Source of the DNA: DAIOEK01 sp964648485
Lineage (GTDB): Bacteria; Chloroflexota; Anaerolineae; Anaerolineales; Anaerolineaceae
Length of the DNA: 64,000 bases
NCBI GenBank assembly: GCA_964648485.1
Contig: CAZYOF010000005.1
Coordinates: 62,001-126,000, forward strand
Direction of reading: 5' to 3'
A program made the position numbers and the translations under genes. Under the pieces are notes generated by a model. That model worked only from the letters and a program-made list of their open reading frames with translations, did no database searches and was not told the origin of the DNA. Positions 35,550 through 44,875 of the stretch are shown here, in pieces. Position 1 is the first letter of the stretch; each line of letters opens with the position of its first letter.

Positions 35550-36292
35550 AATACCCCCACCAATTTCAGGATGGCACCGATGACCATCCCCGCTGCAAAT
35601 AAGATCCGTAATACGTCTTGTGTTTTTAAACTGGATGTATTCAGCAGCGATGGATTGGTGTAGGCAGGCGCGGCAAAAAATTCTTCTCCAATCAGCGGTG
35701 CCCGTGTTGTAACAAATAACATTGCCTGGGCCGAGAGATCATCTGTACCACTGATCGTATGAGAACGGCTTCTTTCTGCCATGTCTGCGAGGAGAGCAGC
35801 TTCTGCTCCATAGTAGCCTGAAATTAACATTACAATTTGCTGCTCATCACGTTGCGCCATCATTGCGCCGCCAATGTATGAGTAAGGTGTTAGACCTGCA
35901 ATCTGTGATTCTGCCCGCCCATGTTTTTCTGGCAGGTGCGACCGTTCGTATGCGTAATCCAATGTTTCTTGTGAAAGGATGTGAATTAACCCGTCACCAC
36001 TGGTTGAAAGAGGAGGAATATCCCCATTCAAACAGCGTTTCGTGATGAATTTTAGCAGGTTCAGACCAACCAAAGTACCGGCAAAATGTGGCGAAAGGTA
36101 GCTGCCCCGTCCGAGGGATATATGAACTCCCTTGCCACCTTCGACGATCAGGTTGATTGATTTTTGCAGGCTTTCAAGTGAAGGAATTTGCCTGAAATTT
36201 ACCTTTACCCGTGAACGATCTATAAAGGCAATTATTCCCATTAATATCAATGTGATGATTATTAATAGCAACCCAATTGCCAGGGAGCTCAT
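35546..36292 (-). CDS. Membrane-anchored protein of unknown function (DUF6754-like)
   Basis: The protein has 248 residues. A membrane helix lies at 3-24, then a soluble domain of about 190 residues, and a C-terminal membrane helix (ILFAAGMVIGAILKLVGVL). The soluble domain has the motif GGKGVHISLGRGSYLSPHFAGTLVGLNLLKFI at about 52-83, plus YSYIGGAMMAQRDEQQIVMLISG. From memory this resembles DUF6754, but I cannot check. The start overlaps the previous stop by ATGA. Confidence 0.6.
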   Translation of the reverse strand: MSSLAIGLLLIIITLILMGIIAFIDRSRVKVNFRQIPSLESLQKSINLIVEGGKGVHISLGRGSYLSPHFAGTLVGLNLLKFITKRCLNGDIPPLSTSGDGLIHILSQETLDYAYERSHLPEKHGRAESQIAGLTPYSYIGGAMMAQRDEQQIVMLISGYYGAEAALLADMAERSRSHTISGTDDLSAQAMLFVTTRAPLIGEEFFAAPAYTNPSLLNTSSLKTQDVLRILFAAGMVIGAILKLVGVL

Positions 36293-36543
36293 ACTAAAGC
36301 CTCTCTGCGCAGTTCATGAGTAAATGTCTGATACGCTTCAGGGTCTTCAAGTAGCCTAATCAGTTCATCCAGTTTCCGGTTAGCCATCAACAGGTGAATC
36401 ACAGGCTGCCCGAAATATAGAAACTGGGCGCCCAAGAGAGCGATGGGAGACAACCCTTCCATTAGGGTAGCGCAGAGATTTGCTATCCCCCATGCTTGAA
36501 ATTTCTTTATCCACTCTTGCCATACTGCCTGGCTGTGACTCAT
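36289..36543 (-). CDS. Small protein, first gene of the six-gene operon
   Basis: The protein has 84 residues with a central hydrophobic stretch (about 22-48: LCATLMEGLSPIALLGAQFLYFGQPV) and a charged helical tail. The ATG at 36543 has AAGGATC five bases upstream; longer frames run into the promoter. The tail LDELIRLLEDPEAYQTF looks like a protein contact helix. Function unknown; it overlaps the next gene by ATGA. Confidence 0.58.
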   Translation of the reverse strand: MSHSQAVWQEWIKKFQAWGIANLCATLMEGLSPIALLGAQFLYFGQPVIHLLMANRKLDELIRLLEDPEAYQTFTHELRREALV

Positions 36544-36604
36544 CGAATGATCCTTAATTGTCAATCGAAAATATCCAGCTTGCCGGCTGGGCATCATCCT
36601 ATTC

Positions 36605-36633
36605 ATTGTATATGATGCAGAATCGCACGTCAA
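36605..36633 (-). promoter_or_regulatory. Promoter of the six-gene membrane operon
   Basis: On the minus strand TTGACG (36633-36628), a 17-base spacer and TACAAT (36610-36605), giving a leader of about 55 bases before ATG 36543. Confidence 0.7.
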
Positions 36634-36721
36634 GCAAGCTGCAATCGGATAATGTTACGGGAACTGGATATAATTAAAGAGGATATTTGGAATTAATAAT
36701 ATTAAATAAGGAGACGCGAAT

Positions 36722-37219
36722 ATGTACGAGAAGAGTATAGAATTACTGAACAAGGCTGTTGCCGATGAAATGTCGGCAGTACACCAGTATATGTATTTCC
36801 ATTTTCATTGCGAAGACCAGGGCTATGAGCTTCTTTCGCGATTGTTTATAAAAACCGCTATTGAAGAGATGGAGCATGTAGAGAAATGTGCTGAGAGGAT
36901 ATTGTTCCTGGGTGGCGAAGTGGAGATGGCCGCTTCTGAGAGCGTGCAGAAGATCCATGATGTTAAGATTATGTTAGAAAAAGCCAGCGCGATGGAAACA
37001 GGCAGCATACGTGATTATAACAAGTGGGCGAATGAATGTTCTGTCAATGCTGATTCAGGAACAAAAAAGGTATTCGAAATGCTGGTAGATGATGAAGAAA
37101 GACATTTTGGGTTTTTTGATCTGGAAATTGGCAAGGTCAATCGTTTCGGCGAACAGTTCCTGGCACTGCAATCTATCGAGAGCAGTCGTGGAGGCGAGGC
37201 TACGGAAGGCGGAGAGTAA
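36722..37219 (+). CDS. bfr: Bacterioferritin
   Basis: The protein has 165 residues, a four-helix ferritin fold. Di-iron ligands are visible: the Glu of ADEMSAVHQY, the Glu and His of EEMEHVEKCAERILFLGG, and the second pair around DDEERHFGFF. The Met of EEMEH corresponds to the heme-binding Met52 of E. coli bacterioferritin. It stores iron and detoxifies peroxide as a 24-mer. TATAAT at 36669-36674 and AAGGAG precede the ATG. The C-terminal tail is Gly/Glu rich and somewhat long. Confidence 0.9.
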   Translation: MYEKSIELLNKAVADEMSAVHQYMYFHFHCEDQGYELLSRLFIKTAIEEMEHVEKCAERILFLGGEVEMAASESVQKIHDVKIMLEKASAMETGSIRDYNKWANECSVNADSGTKKVFEMLVDDEERHFGFFDLEIGKVNRFGEQFLALQSIESSRGGEATEGGE

Positions 37220-37298
37220 CGATACATCTTATGAGAGGATAGTTAATCTCTCAATATTGTTTTATTCATCAATAATACTTTCGATGGATTTCCAAAAC

Positions 37299-37336
37299 AA
37301 AAACACTGCCCTGAAATTTTTCAAGGTAGTGTTTTT
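37299..37336. terminator. Bidirectional intrinsic terminator between bfr and mgtC
   Basis: AAAAACACTGCC (37299-37310) pairs with GGTAGTGTTTTT (37325-37336), one wobble, with A and T tracts on both sides. It serves both convergent genes. Confidence 0.85.
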
Positions 37337-37343
37337 AATTTTA

Positions 37344-38012
37344 CTAATAAGTTTTAATGTTTTTTATTCCTTCGATTTCAGCTATTTTTTGGACAATCTC
37401 TTCGACAGATTCTTGCGCTTTGATTTTTACTGTGTATTTTAGCTTGATTGTCTTGTCTAATAAATTCTTTTCCATTCCCGGTTCATCAACAGATCTGGCA
37501 AAGTCATGCAATGCTTCTAGAACGCTTTCCTGTAAACCGGGTCGATCCTGCGCGTCTACTTCTACCACAACCGTAGTAAAAGGATGAATAAAACGTTTTT
37601 CTATCACATTCAGGATAATAAGAGCCACCAGAATCAATCCTGTAGCTGCAAATGCTGCGTTATAATGTCCGGCACCCACTGCCAGTCCTACGACGGCAAG
37701 GGTCCAGAGGGATGTTGCAGTGGTCAGACCTTTGATATTGGGACCATAGCGAAGGATGGCACCAGCACCCAGAAAGCCGATACCTGATATTACTTGCGCA
37801 GCGAGACGGGCTGGATCACCATTGGGAACGAATGGGCGAAATTGGATAGCAAGATTTATTGACAATGACATTGTCAGTGCGGCACCGATAACTAATATCA
37901 TATGAGTTCGCAGCCCGGCGGGTTGTCCCTGTCGTTCGCGTTCAAAACCAACAATGGCGCCCAATAAACCGGCGACAGCAATTCTAATAATAATTTCCTG
38001 GTCTGGTATCAT
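37344..38012 (-). CDS. mgtC: MgtC/SapB family membrane protein
   Basis: The protein has 222 residues. Four to five membrane helices fill the first 135 residues, with the family signature AGLLGAIVGFERERQGQPAGLRTHMILVIGAAL at about 14-46 and ISGIGFLGAGAILR. The cytoplasmic C-domain (about 140-220) is ACT-like. MgtC proteins modulate F-type ATP synthase and aid survival at low magnesium. It is a single gene ending at a shared terminator. Confidence 0.92.
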   Translation of the reverse strand: MIPDQEIIIRIAVAGLLGAIVGFERERQGQPAGLRTHMILVIGAALTMSLSINLAIQFRPFVPNGDPARLAAQVISGIGFLGAGAILRYGPNIKGLTTATSLWTLAVVGLAVGAGHYNAAFAATGLILVALIILNVIEKRFIHPFTTVVVEVDAQDRPGLQESVLEALHDFARSVDEPGMEKNLLDKTIKLKYTVKIKAQESVEEIVQKIAEIEGIKNIKTY

Positions 38013-38048
38013 GTCAACCCCGCATTCTTATAGAAGAATTTCCCTATT

Positions 38049-39023
38049 TTACTCCCATCCATGCGGATGAGTTCGGTGCCAATCCCATGCGGTTGCTATG
38101 ATATCTTCCAGTTCTGGTATTTCTGGTGTCCAGCCGAGTTCCTGACGAATTTTATTAGAACTGGCTACCAAACGGGGCGCATCTCCAGGACGGCGGGCAG
38201 TTTCTATTGCAGGAATAGGATGTCCGGTGATCTTACGGGCGGTGTCAATGACCTCTCGCACAGAATAACCCTTTCCGTTTCCCAAGTTGTAAACAAGCCT
38301 TTCACTGTTTTCCAGACCTTGCAAGGAAAGCATGTGTGCACTAACCAGGTCTTTAATGTGAATGTAATCCCGGATATTGGTTCCATCTGGGGTTGGATAG
38401 TCGCAGCCGAAGATGCTGATGCTGTCTCTTTGTCCAAGCGCAACCTGCAGAACCAAGGGAATCAGATGGCTTTCTGGTTGATGTGCTTCGCCTCGTCCGG
38501 GCAAGGCACCCGCAGCATTGAAGTAGCGTAATGCCGCAAAACGCAGGCCAAATATTTTTTGATACCACCCAAGAGCTTGTTCTACCATCAACTTGGTTTG
38601 TCCGTATACACTGGCTGGACCAAGAGGGCTGTTTTCATCAAGGGGCTCATCTCGGGATGCAAAGATACCCGCTGTAGATGAAAATACCATTTTATTTATC
38701 CCGGAAGCCACCATGGCATCCAGGAGATGGATGGTGTTTGTAAAATTATTCAGAAAAAAGCGTCCGGGTTGTTGCATGCTTTCGCCAGCTTCAATAAAGG
38801 CGGCAAAATGCATCACTGCATCAAATCTACCGGATTGCAGAACTGAGTTTAATCTGGATGGATCGGCAAGGTCAGCCTGGATAAAATCGGCACCAGCTGG
38901 GATTGCCTGACGGTAACCCTTCACGAGGGAATCATAGATGGTAACCTGATGCCCGGCGTTGAGCAGGGCTTCACTTGTTGCTGATCCAATGTAGCCAGCT
39001 CCGCCGGCAACAAAAATGCGCAT
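38049..39023 (-). CDS. galE: UDP-glucose 4-epimerase
   Basis: The protein has 324 residues, full length for GalE-type SDR enzymes. The NAD loop is VAGGAGYIGSATSEALL; the catalytic Thr/Ser and Tyr-Lys are in FSSTAGIFAS and SVYGQTKLMVEQ. NIRDYIHIKDLVSAH and YNLGNGKGYSVREV are family motifs. It interconverts UDP-glucose and UDP-galactose, feeding surface glycans. It lies 2 bases after the helicase gene with AGGAGG upstream. Confidence 0.92.
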   Translation of the reverse strand: MRIFVAGGAGYIGSATSEALLNAGHQVTIYDSLVKGYRQAIPAGADFIQADLADPSRLNSVLQSGRFDAVMHFAAFIEAGESMQQPGRFFLNNFTNTIHLLDAMVASGINKMVFSSTAGIFASRDEPLDENSPLGPASVYGQTKLMVEQALGWYQKIFGLRFAALRYFNAAGALPGRGEAHQPESHLIPLVLQVALGQRDSISIFGCDYPTPDGTNIRDYIHIKDLVSAHMLSLQGLENSERLVYNLGNGKGYSVREVIDTARKITGHPIPAIETARRPGDAPRLVASSNKIRQELGWTPEIPELEDIIATAWDWHRTHPHGWE

Positions 39024-39025
39024 AG

Positions 39026-41263
39026 TTAACCTCCTGAATTCTTTTCACTGGATTGTGAAATGATGGTCAAGTTAGCGAGTGAAGCGTCCAATCGTTTCAA
39101 ACCAACAGTATCGAATTCCACAACTACAATCTCATCTGGTCCCACCTGCTTATCTTCCAAAACCAGGCCATCTCCATACAAGGGATGGCTAACACGCATA
39201 TTCACCTGGTATTTTAATTTAGCGGGCGCGATCGGTTGAGATGCGGTTTTCCAGATAAGTTGATCGCGAGAAGGTACAGCAGAACGTACCCCGGTAGAAC
39301 TGCTCCCCCACCCATTGGACGAATAACTACGGGAAGATCTGAAGCCAGTTTGATTTAACAGTTGCGCAGGAATATCCCGCAGGAATCGGGATGGGTCGGT
39401 GAAATCATAGCCTCCATATAAAGCCCGTGATTCTGAGCGGGTCAGGAAAAGCCTTTCGCGGGTGCGGGTGATCCCCACGTAAAACAAGCGCCGCTCTTCT
39501 GACATCTCCTCTTCGTCATCCAATGATCTGGCATGTGGCAACAGCTTTTCGTCTAAACCCGTAATGAAAATGACCGGAAACTCCAGCCCCTTGCTGGCAT
39601 GCAGGGTGAGAAGTGTCACACTGCTGGGTTGATCAGGCAGGGTATCTTGATCTGCGATTAAAGCCATATTCTCCAGGAAAGCAGTCAATCCGCTTGCTTC
39701 AAATTCATAGGCGATTCGAATAAGCTCTTCAACATTTTCCCAGCGGTCGGCACCTTCTTCACTCTCATCTTCAATATATAATCGGTAATCAATATCTGAG
39801 AGGATCTGTTTGAACAATTCAGGCAAGGTGAGTTGATCTTTTAACGACAACCACTCTTCCAATCGGCTGCCAAAATCAGCCAGTCTGCGGGCTGCCGTAC
39901 TTCCAAAAAATCTCCAGTGTTCCGACTCTTCGCCACGGACAAGATCTAAGAGAATGGATGTGGCTGGCAAGCTGGTTTCACTGCTTCGATCGCGCAGGGC
40001 AAGAATGGTTTTGTCACCAATTCCTCGGGCAGGAACATTGATGATCCTTTCCAGACTGTTGGCATCATTCAGGTTATGTAAAAGCCGTAAATATGCGATG
40101 CCATCTTTCACTTCGCGCCGGCCATAGAAACGTTGCGCGCCTACTAATTTATAGGCAATGCCTGCATGAAGAAAAGCTTCCTCCAGTAAACGGGATTGCG
40201 CATTTGTGCGATACATGACAGCAAAATCTGCATATGATGCACGTTTTCTTTTAACCTCATCCTGGATAGAGGACACAACATACTCTGCTTCACTACGATC
40301 GTCTGGCGCTTCATGCAGGACAATCCGTTCACCTTCTCCCTTTTCAGTGAAAAGTCTTTTTGCGGTTCGATTGCGATTACGATCAATGACTGCCCTGGCT
40401 GCATCCAGTATGATCTGAGGCGAGCGGTAGTTTTGTTCAAGCAGGACTTTGGTGCAATTCGGAAAATCTTTTTCGAAGCGAAGAACATTGTGATAATCAG
40501 CACCGCGCCAACGGTAAATAGATTGATCCTCGTCTCCCACAACAAAAATGTTTCCATGCATTTTCGAAAGCGATTTGAGTAATGTATATTGTGGCGTGTT
40601 GGTATCCTGAAATTCATCGACCAGGATATGTTCGAAACGTTGTGAATAAGCGCGGTTGATGTCTGGAAATTCTTCCAACAACCTTGCTGTAACAACCAGC
40701 AGATCATCGAAATCAAGCGCGTTACAGGAGAGGAGTAACTCCTGGTATCTTTTATATACACGCTGTAATACCTGATCACGGTATCCTTTCACTTCGATTT
40801 TTTCAGGCGTTAGCATATCATTCTTCGCCTTTGATATTGATGAAAGTATGGATGTTGGGCGAAATGCCTTATCGTCAATATTCATCTCTTTCAAGGCACG
40901 TTTAACCAATGCCTGCTGATCATCTTCATCATAGATGGAGAAATCCTGTGTGTAGCCGAGATATTTTGCTTCTCTTCTGAGTATCCGCGCACAAACAGAG
41001 TGGAAAGTTCCCAGCATCATTCCATGTTGTTGAGAACCTAATAAATCAAATACGCGGCTTTCCATCACACGTGCAGCTTTATTGGTGAATGTAACAGCCA
41101 GAATGTGGAAAGGATTAACCTGCTTCGCGGCTATGAGATAGGCAATCCGATGGGTCAACACGCGAGTTTTACCAGATCCGGGACCTGCTAAAACTAAAAC
41201 CGCCCCATCGGGTGCGGTGACTGCAGCATGCTGTTGTTCATTGAGAGATTTAATAAAGTCCAC
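39026..41263 (-). CDS. pcrA: UvrD/PcrA-type DNA helicase
   Basis: The protein has 745 residues. SF1A motifs are complete: Q-motif LNEQQHAAV, Walker A AGPGSGKTRVL (about 27-37), motif Ia TFTNKAA, motif II VDEFQDTN, motif III VVGDEDQSIYRWRGAD, motif IV EQNYRS, motif V TLHASKGLEFPVIFI and motif VI VGITRTRERLFL. The C-terminal tail has a Tudor-like domain (about 680-735) as in PcrA, which binds RNA polymerase. It acts in nucleotide excision repair and clears recombination intermediates. Cotranscribed with galE. Confidence 0.95.
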   Translation of the reverse strand: MDFIKSLNEQQHAAVTAPDGAVLVLAGPGSGKTRVLTHRIAYLIAAKQVNPFHILAVTFTNKAARVMESRVFDLLGSQQHGMMLGTFHSVCARILRREAKYLGYTQDFSIYDEDDQQALVKRALKEMNIDDKAFRPTSILSSISKAKNDMLTPEKIEVKGYRDQVLQRVYKRYQELLLSCNALDFDDLLVVTARLLEEFPDINRAYSQRFEHILVDEFQDTNTPQYTLLKSLSKMHGNIFVVGDEDQSIYRWRGADYHNVLRFEKDFPNCTKVLLEQNYRSPQIILDAARAVIDRNRNRTAKRLFTEKGEGERIVLHEAPDDRSEAEYVVSSIQDEVKRKRASYADFAVMYRTNAQSRLLEEAFLHAGIAYKLVGAQRFYGRREVKDGIAYLRLLHNLNDANSLERIINVPARGIGDKTILALRDRSSETSLPATSILLDLVRGEESEHWRFFGSTAARRLADFGSRLEEWLSLKDQLTLPELFKQILSDIDYRLYIEDESEEGADRWENVEELIRIAYEFEASGLTAFLENMALIADQDTLPDQPSSVTLLTLHASKGLEFPVIFITGLDEKLLPHARSLDDEEEMSEERRLFYVGITRTRERLFLTRSESRALYGGYDFTDPSRFLRDIPAQLLNQTGFRSSRSYSSNGWGSSSTGVRSAVPSRDQLIWKTASQPIAPAKLKYQVNMRVSHPLYGDGLVLEDKQVGPDEIVVVEFDTVGLKRLDASLANLTIISQSSEKNSGG

Positions 41264-41366
41264 GGGGTCATTCTACCCGTGGACAAGGGGAGTGTCAACC
41301 GGCGGATAATACGCGATGAGATTCAGCATTTCTGTTTGTTATTTGGTTGATCAGTTCGGAAAGGAC

Positions 41367-41394
41367 TTGATGCGATATACAAAATCAATACAAT
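41367..41394 (+). promoter_or_regulatory. Promoter of mscL
   Basis: TTGATG (41367-41372), a 16-base spacer and TACAAT (41389-41394). A small hairpin TGATTC/GAATCA (41401-41420) lies between it and the Shine-Dalgarno. Confidence 0.6.
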
Positions 41395-41431
41395 GATAAG
41401 TGATTCATTTTCACGAATCAGAGGAGGAAAA

Positions 41432-41863
41432 ATGTGGAAAGAATTTAAAGCTTTTATCATTCGCGGAAACGTAATTGACCTGGCAATTGCTGTGATTATT
41501 GGTGGCGCGTTTGGTAGTATTGTCACCTCTCTGGTGAATGACATTATCATGCCACCGATTGGTCTTTTGCTGGGTAAGGTTAATTTCTCCAACCTGTTTA
41601 TTGATCTTTCGGGAAAGGGTTACACTGCTCTCGCAGATGCTCAGGCAGCCGGTGCGCCTACCATTAATTATGGATTGTTTATCAATACGATTCTAAATTT
41701 CTTGATCGTTGCAACAATAATCTTTTTTGTTATCAAAGGACTAAATTCGCTCAAGAAACCAGAGCCAGCAGCTACGCCAACAACCAAGGAATGCCCGTTC
41801 TGCCTTTCTACAATTCCCTTGAAAGCTACAAAGTGTCCCCATTGCACGTCTGATTTATCCTAA
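41432..41863 (+). CDS. mscL: Large-conductance mechanosensitive channel with zinc-ribbon tail
   Basis: The protein has 143 residues. The N-terminal MWKEFKAFIIRGNVIDLAIAV is the conserved MscL start and pore helix, with the second helix at about 72-98 (INTILNFLIVATIIFFVI). In place of the usual C-terminal helix there is a Pro/Thr linker and a zinc ribbon (CPFCLSTIPLKATKCPHC). The channel opens under osmotic downshift. The zinc ribbon is unusual and may replace the helical bundle that joins the five subunits. ATG 41432 has GAGGAGG five bases upstream; an earlier frame start at 41393 is not needed. Confidence 0.9.
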   Translation: MWKEFKAFIIRGNVIDLAIAVIIGGAFGSIVTSLVNDIIMPPIGLLLGKVNFSNLFIDLSGKGYTALADAQAAGAPTINYGLFINTILNFLIVATIIFFVIKGLNSLKKPEPAATPTTKECPFCLSTIPLKATKCPHCTSDLS

Positions 41864-41881
41864 TTCCTGTCCTTCATAAAA

Positions 41882-41905
41882 CATGCCACCCAAAGGGGTG
41901 GCATG
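41882..41905 (+). terminator. Terminator hairpin after mscL
   Basis: CATGCCACCC (41882-41891) pairs with GGGTGGCATG (41896-41905). The following T-run is short (GGTTTAAAT). Confidence 0.65.
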
Positions 41906-41983
41906 ATGGTTTAAATAATTTTACTTATCCTTTATTACATTGAGATCAAATTTAATCTATAACCAATAATTGCGAAGACTATT

Positions 41984-44401
41984 ATGTACGATTGGCGAAT
42001 CGTTTTTTACTCAACGTCTTTAATCATTTCGACTTTGCTTTGTCTGGTCGTGGCGTATTTAGTTTGGAAACGAAGAAAAGCCAGCGGGGCAATTGAATTA
42101 ACATTGATGCTGATTGAAGTATCCATCTGGGCAGGGGCATCCTTCTTTGAAGCAATTGCAGTCACTCTGGAAGAAAAAATTCTTTGGTCTAAAATTTCTT
42201 ATATCGGTATTGTTTTTGTCGCTCCGTTATTCTTGATTTTTGCAGTAAAACTTACTGGGGGTGGAAAACAATTTAGCAAGCTTCAGAGCGTAGCTCTGCT
42301 ATTTATCCCTTTCGCAACTCTGGTTTTAACATTCACTAATGAGAACCATAATTTAATCTGGTCAGGATATAGATGGGTCGCAGGCACAACCATCCTGATT
42401 TATGAGCACGGCGTGGCTTTCTGGATCCATACGGTTTATATCTACGCCCTCATAGCAATCGCTTCAACTATTCTTTTAATCACTGCATACCGGAATCGTA
42501 ATATCTACAGAAGGCAGGCAATTACTCTAATTATTGGTGTTCCAATACCAACAGTCTGGAACATTCTCTATATTTTTGGATTTAGCCCATTAACTGGATT
42601 CGATCTGACACCAGTCGCGTTTGCTTTGACGGGAATAGTCATTTCGTGGGGCTTGTTCAGGAACAAGCTGCTCGATGTGGTACCAATAGATAGTGATTAC
42701 GTGATTGAGAATCTGGCAGATGGGGTAATTGTGCTTGATAACAATAATCGTGTTGTAGAGATAAACCCTGTAGCTAAGGAATTTCTTCGGCTGGGCGAAA
42801 GGGATATTATTGGTAGCAATTTCTTTGAGGTCGAACCTAAATTTGCAAGGTTCGAAACATCAAATCGACTCAATTATTTCCAGACCTATGAGGTTGAATT
42901 AATACCGGGTGAAAAGATTATTGAATATCAGAGCCAGGTAATATTGAATAGTTCCCAGAAAATTATGGGACAGGTCGTTATACTGCGAAATATTACCAAA
43001 CGAAAATTGGCTGAAGCAGCACTGCGCGAGAGTGAAATGCGTTATCAAGATTTAGTGGAAAATGCTTCATTGCCGGTGGCGATAATTGATCAACGTACGT
43101 TTGAAATATTGTTTTTTAACAAAAGGATCATTTCATTATTAGACCTGACCAGCAGGTATAACAGAGGGACAAAACTGGACCGTTTCTTCTCCAATCGAGA
43201 TGAATTATCACGCATATTATTAATGGCACAACAAAACGGTATGGTTAACGATTATGAGTCTTCCATGCTAACGCAGTTCGGGAGAGCTCTGTGGGTTTTG
43301 ATCACAGCTAATTTAACTCAATACGAGAATCGACCCTGTTTGTTCCTTTCTTTTAATGACATAACAGCCCGAAAGCAAATAGAAGAATCAGAAAAGCAGG
43401 AGAAAATATTTGCTGAGGCGCTAAGTGGAAGTGTTTCGGCGCTAAACAGCACTTTAAATTATGAAGAAGTTCTGGACAGGATATTAGGTCATCTCGAAAA
43501 AGTTATTCCGAACAACCATGCCAACATCATGCTGGTGGATGATGAAGGCGTTGCTAAGATTGTCCGCGCCAGTGGGTATGATGCCGCCATTCTGGAGAGA
43601 CTGCTTTCAGATGTATGTTTCCAGGTTTCAGAAACACCCACTTTGTTGCGAATGGCAATTACCGGGACTCCGATCATAGTATCCGATACTGATATTGATC
43701 CATTATGGGTGGAGAGGGAATCTGCTACTTGGATAAAATCTTATCTTGGCGCCCCCATCCATGTAAAGAACAAGGTGGTAGGTTATATCAATGTGGATAG
43801 CGAAACGACCAATGCCTATAACCGGATTCATGTGGAACGCCTGAAACTGTTCGCGAACCAGGCAGCTATAGCCATTGAAAATGCACGGCTTTTTGAAAAA
43901 GTTGAGCAGATGGCAATAATTGACAATCTTACAGGATTGTATAACCGGCACCATTTCTTTGAGTTGGGCGATAGAGAATTTGAACGTTTTAAGAGATATA
44001 AGCACCCATTTTCAATTCTTTTGATTGACCTCGATCATTTCAAACTAGTTAATGACAACTATGGTCATGCTGCTGGTGATCAGGTTTTAAGTAACCTGGC
44101 CCAAATATTTTCAAGAACTTTGCGAAAAATGGATATACCCGGAAGAATTGGCGGAGAAGAATTTATTGTATTATTGCCAGAAACTGAAATTGAGTGTGCC
44201 AAGAAGGTCGCAGAGCGTTTGCGAATAAGCATTGAATCTGAAATTTGCATGGTCGGTTTGGCGTCCATTTGCGTGACTGCAAGTATTGGACTAGCAACAA
44301 TTTCTGAGAAATACGAATCCTTGCAAGCAATTGTTTCAGATGCTGATGCGGCTATGTATCGCGCTAAAGCCAATGGTCGTAACATGGTAGTGACAGTTTA
44401 G
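41984..44401 (+). CDS. Diguanylate cyclase with 7TM-type sensor, PAS and GAF domains
   Basis: The protein has 805 residues. An N-terminal seven-helix region (about 1-225) resembles the 7TM histidine-kinase sensor. Two PAS domains (about 235-345 and 350-470), a GAF domain (about 480-635) and a GGDEF domain (about 645-800) follow. The active site is intact as GGEEF, and the product-inhibition site RKMD lies just before it, so it should make c-di-GMP with feedback control. GLYNRHHFFELG is the domain start motif. It stands alone; the start lacks a clear Shine-Dalgarno. Confidence 0.9.
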   Translation: MYDWRIVFYSTSLIISTLLCLVVAYLVWKRRKASGAIELTLMLIEVSIWAGASFFEAIAVTLEEKILWSKISYIGIVFVAPLFLIFAVKLTGGGKQFSKLQSVALLFIPFATLVLTFTNENHNLIWSGYRWVAGTTILIYEHGVAFWIHTVYIYALIAIASTILLITAYRNRNIYRRQAITLIIGVPIPTVWNILYIFGFSPLTGFDLTPVAFALTGIVISWGLFRNKLLDVVPIDSDYVIENLADGVIVLDNNNRVVEINPVAKEFLRLGERDIIGSNFFEVEPKFARFETSNRLNYFQTYEVELIPGEKIIEYQSQVILNSSQKIMGQVVILRNITKRKLAEAALRESEMRYQDLVENASLPVAIIDQRTFEILFFNKRIISLLDLTSRYNRGTKLDRFFSNRDELSRILLMAQQNGMVNDYESSMLTQFGRALWVLITANLTQYENRPCLFLSFNDITARKQIEESEKQEKIFAEALSGSVSALNSTLNYEEVLDRILGHLEKVIPNNHANIMLVDDEGVAKIVRASGYDAAILERLLSDVCFQVSETPTLLRMAITGTPIIVSDTDIDPLWVERESATWIKSYLGAPIHVKNKVVGYINVDSETTNAYNRIHVERLKLFANQAAIAIENARLFEKVEQMAIIDNLTGLYNRHHFFELGDREFERFKRYKHPFSILLIDLDHFKLVNDNYGHAAGDQVLSNLAQIFSRTLRKMDIPGRIGGEEFIVLLPETEIECAKKVAERLRISIESEICMVGLASICVTASIGLATISEKYESLQAIVSDADAAMYRAKANGRNMVVTV

Positions 44402-44458
44402 TTATTTATTTTCAAAATACATATTCCATTCTTCTTAACGGACGCATCCATCAAACGG

Positions 44459-44464
44459 TATAAT
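44459..44464 (+). promoter_or_regulatory. -10 box for the DUF3052-like operon
   Basis: TATAAT at 44459-44464, 17 bases before ATG 44482, giving a leader of about 11 bases with no Shine-Dalgarno. A good -35 is not evident. Confidence 0.45.
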
Positions 44465-44481
44465 ATTTGTAGAGTTGATGG

Positions 44482-44865
44482 ATGGCAGAAAAAACAATCT
44501 TTGAGAAGATGCGTATAAAACCGGGAATGACTCATCGGGTAATCGGCTTGCCTGATGAACTAAAATCCATATACCTTTCCCTCGATAATGGGGTGATTCT
44601 GAGCGACCTGCAAGATACGAAAGCAGATGTTCTCCATTTATTTGTCAATTCTATGGCTGAATTAGAAAACTCCTTGCCCGGTTATGCTTCGAAATTGAAA
44701 CCCGGCGGAACCATCTGGATTTGTTATCCCAAACTTTCTTCATCAAAGAAATCAGATATTAGCAGAGATATCATCTGGAGATATGTGGAACAATTTAACT
44801 TTAAACCTGTTGCGATGGTCTCTATGAATGAAACCTGGAGCGCATTTCGATTGAAAATAAACTAA
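44482..44865 (+). CDS. DUF3052-like protein
   Basis: The protein has 127 residues, soluble. It begins IFEKMRIKPGMTHRVIGLPDE, then VLHLFVNSMAELENSLPGYASKLKPGGTIWICYPK, which resembles the end of a methyltransferase-like Rossmann fold as seen in DUF3052 proteins, without an AdoMet-binding loop. Function unknown. It is followed after 10 bases by the SIS gene and appears to head an operon with SIS and DegV genes. Confidence 0.65.
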   Translation: MAEKTIFEKMRIKPGMTHRVIGLPDELKSIYLSLDNGVILSDLQDTKADVLHLFVNSMAELENSLPGYASKLKPGGTIWICYPKLSSSKKSDISRDIIWRYVEQFNFKPVAMVSMNETWSAFRLKIN

Positions 44866-44875
44866 TGAGGGGTAC

